A model generated the notes under the pieces. It saw only the letters and a list, made by a program, of their open reading frames with translations, ran no database searches and was not told the DNA's origin. From the NCBI GenBank assembly GCA_029932545.1, contig JAOZPW010000259.1, positions 1 to 5,477 of the forward strand: a DNA stretch of 5,477 bases, written 5' to 3'. Shown piece after piece: positions 4,899 through 5,477 of the stretch. Both the position numbers and the translations under genes were made by a program. Source of the DNA: Thermoanaerobaculales bacterium (GTDB lineage: Bacteria > Acidobacteriota > Thermoanaerobaculia > Thermoanaerobaculales > Sulfomarinibacteraceae). Every line of letters starts with the position of its first letter. The stretch's first letter is position 1.

Positions 4899-5477
4899 AT
4901 GAACGATAAACGTGTTTTCAACAAAATCTCCGAGGCTGTGGGTTGGACGCCGTTGGTGCGGTTGCACCGGAGCGTGAAGGATCTCAAGTGCGAGGTCTTT
5001 GCCAAGCTGGAATTCCTCAATCCTATGGGCAGCGTCAAGGATCGAATTGCCCGCTTCATGGTTGAGGAGGCCCTCAAGACGGGCGACTTGGCGCCCGGCG
5101 GTACGATTGTCGAAAGTTCCTCGGGCAATACGGCGATGGGCTTGGCAATGATGGCCGAACTCGAAGGTCTCAATTGCACGATGGTCGTCCGGCAGCGCAC
5201 ATCGAAAGAAAAGCTGGATTGCCTCCGGGCAATGGGAGTTGATCTGGTATTGGTTGATGGTCATTTACCTCCTGAAGATCCCGAGAGTTACAACCAGAAG
5301 GCGCGTCGACTTGCGGCCGACCACCCGGACTGGTGGTTCCCTGACCAGCACAATAACCGCGTCAACAACGAGGCCCACTACCGGACCACCGGACCCGAGA
5401 TTTGGGAACAGATGGACGGCCGTATCGACGTGCTGGTGGCCGGTATCGGAACCGGGGGAACGATCTGCGGCGCGGCG
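4899..5477 (+). CDS. Cystathionine beta-synthase / cysteine synthase family PLP enzyme (3' end cut by window edge)
   Basis: This is a fold-type II PLP enzyme that replaces the beta-substituent of serine, O-acetylserine or a similar substrate with a thiol, giving cystathionine or cysteine; it is cytoplasmic. The 193 visible residues begin MNDKRVFNKISEAVGWTPLV. NPMGSVKDR carries the PLP lysine at Lys47. ESSSGNT (72-78) is the substrate-carboxylate loop. GIGTGGT (182-188) is the PLP-phosphate loop. The stretch PEDPESYNQKARRL followed by EAHYRTTGPEIWEQ (about 125-171) is closer to cystathionine beta-synthases than to CysK/CysM, so transsulfuration is the better guess. The C-terminal half, where regulatory CBS domains might be, is outside the window. 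The start fits the family N-terminus, and the TATAAT at 4885 suggests a leaderless transcript. It diverges from the peptidase gene across 89 bp. Confidence 0.93.
   Translation, partial: MNDKRVFNKISEAVGWTPLVRLHRSVKDLKCEVFAKLEFLNPMGSVKDRIARFMVEEALKTGDLAPGGTIVESSSGNTAMGLAMMAELEGLNCTMVVRQRTSKEKLDCLRAMGVDLVLVDGHLPPEDPESYNQKARRLAADHPDWWFPDQHNNRVNNEAHYRTTGPEIWEQMDGRIDVLVAGIGTGGTICGAA

Overview
The window holds five protein-coding genes of a GC-rich (roughly 60% GC by eye), Gram-negative-looking bacterium. Two genes are cut by the window edges. Minus strand: trpA (truncated), trpB and a secreted papain-family peptidase. Plus strand: a MutT-type Nudix hydrolase and a cystathionine beta-synthase/cysteine synthase-type enzyme (truncated). 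The secreted peptidase ends in a DGFENGDTSGWS motif. I recall tails of this kind on many exported proteins of Acidobacteriota and some Proteobacteria, so an uncultured acidobacterium-like host is a guess, not a demonstrated assignment.

Layout. From 1 to 1796 lie trpB and trpA, read right to left and coupled by an ATGA stop/start overlap; together they form tryptophan synthase. From 1797 to 1883 is a short divergent intergenic region with a 6-bp hairpin beside the trpB ribosome binding site and four exact 8-bp repeats (AGAGGGGG) that form a textbook G-quadruplex motif. From 1884 to 2432 is the mutT-like gene, whose true start is uncertain: an ATG touches the G-repeat, while a perfect Shine-Dalgarno points at an in-frame ATT 26 codons later. 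From 2433 to 2586 is a convergent gap. Together with the end of mutT, it forms a strikingly structured block: a near-perfect 16-bp inverted repeat at 2350/2574 encloses a 14-bp-arm hairpin and a run of abutting small hairpins. I read this as a probable palindromic or miniature repeat element. From 2587 to 4809 is the 740-residue secreted cysteine peptidase: signal peptide, C1A catalytic domain, lectin-like domain, Ig/BACON-like domain, MAM-like domain, short C-terminal motif. From 4810 to 4898 is a divergent promoter region with a 7-bp inverted repeat and a TATAAT box only 8 nt before the next start codon. From 4899 to the end is the PLP enzyme of cysteine/cystathionine metabolism.

Functionally the genes are mostly unrelated housekeeping and secretion functions. 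TrpB and the right-hand enzyme are both fold-type II PLP enzymes that use serine or serine-like substrates, but nothing in the sequence ties them into one pathway. I found no tRNA, rRNA, CRISPR array, transposase gene or defence system. The points most worth a second look are the multi-hairpin element at 2350-2574, the G-quadruplex repeat with the possible ATT start of mutT, and a 26-bp perfect palindrome inside trpA.
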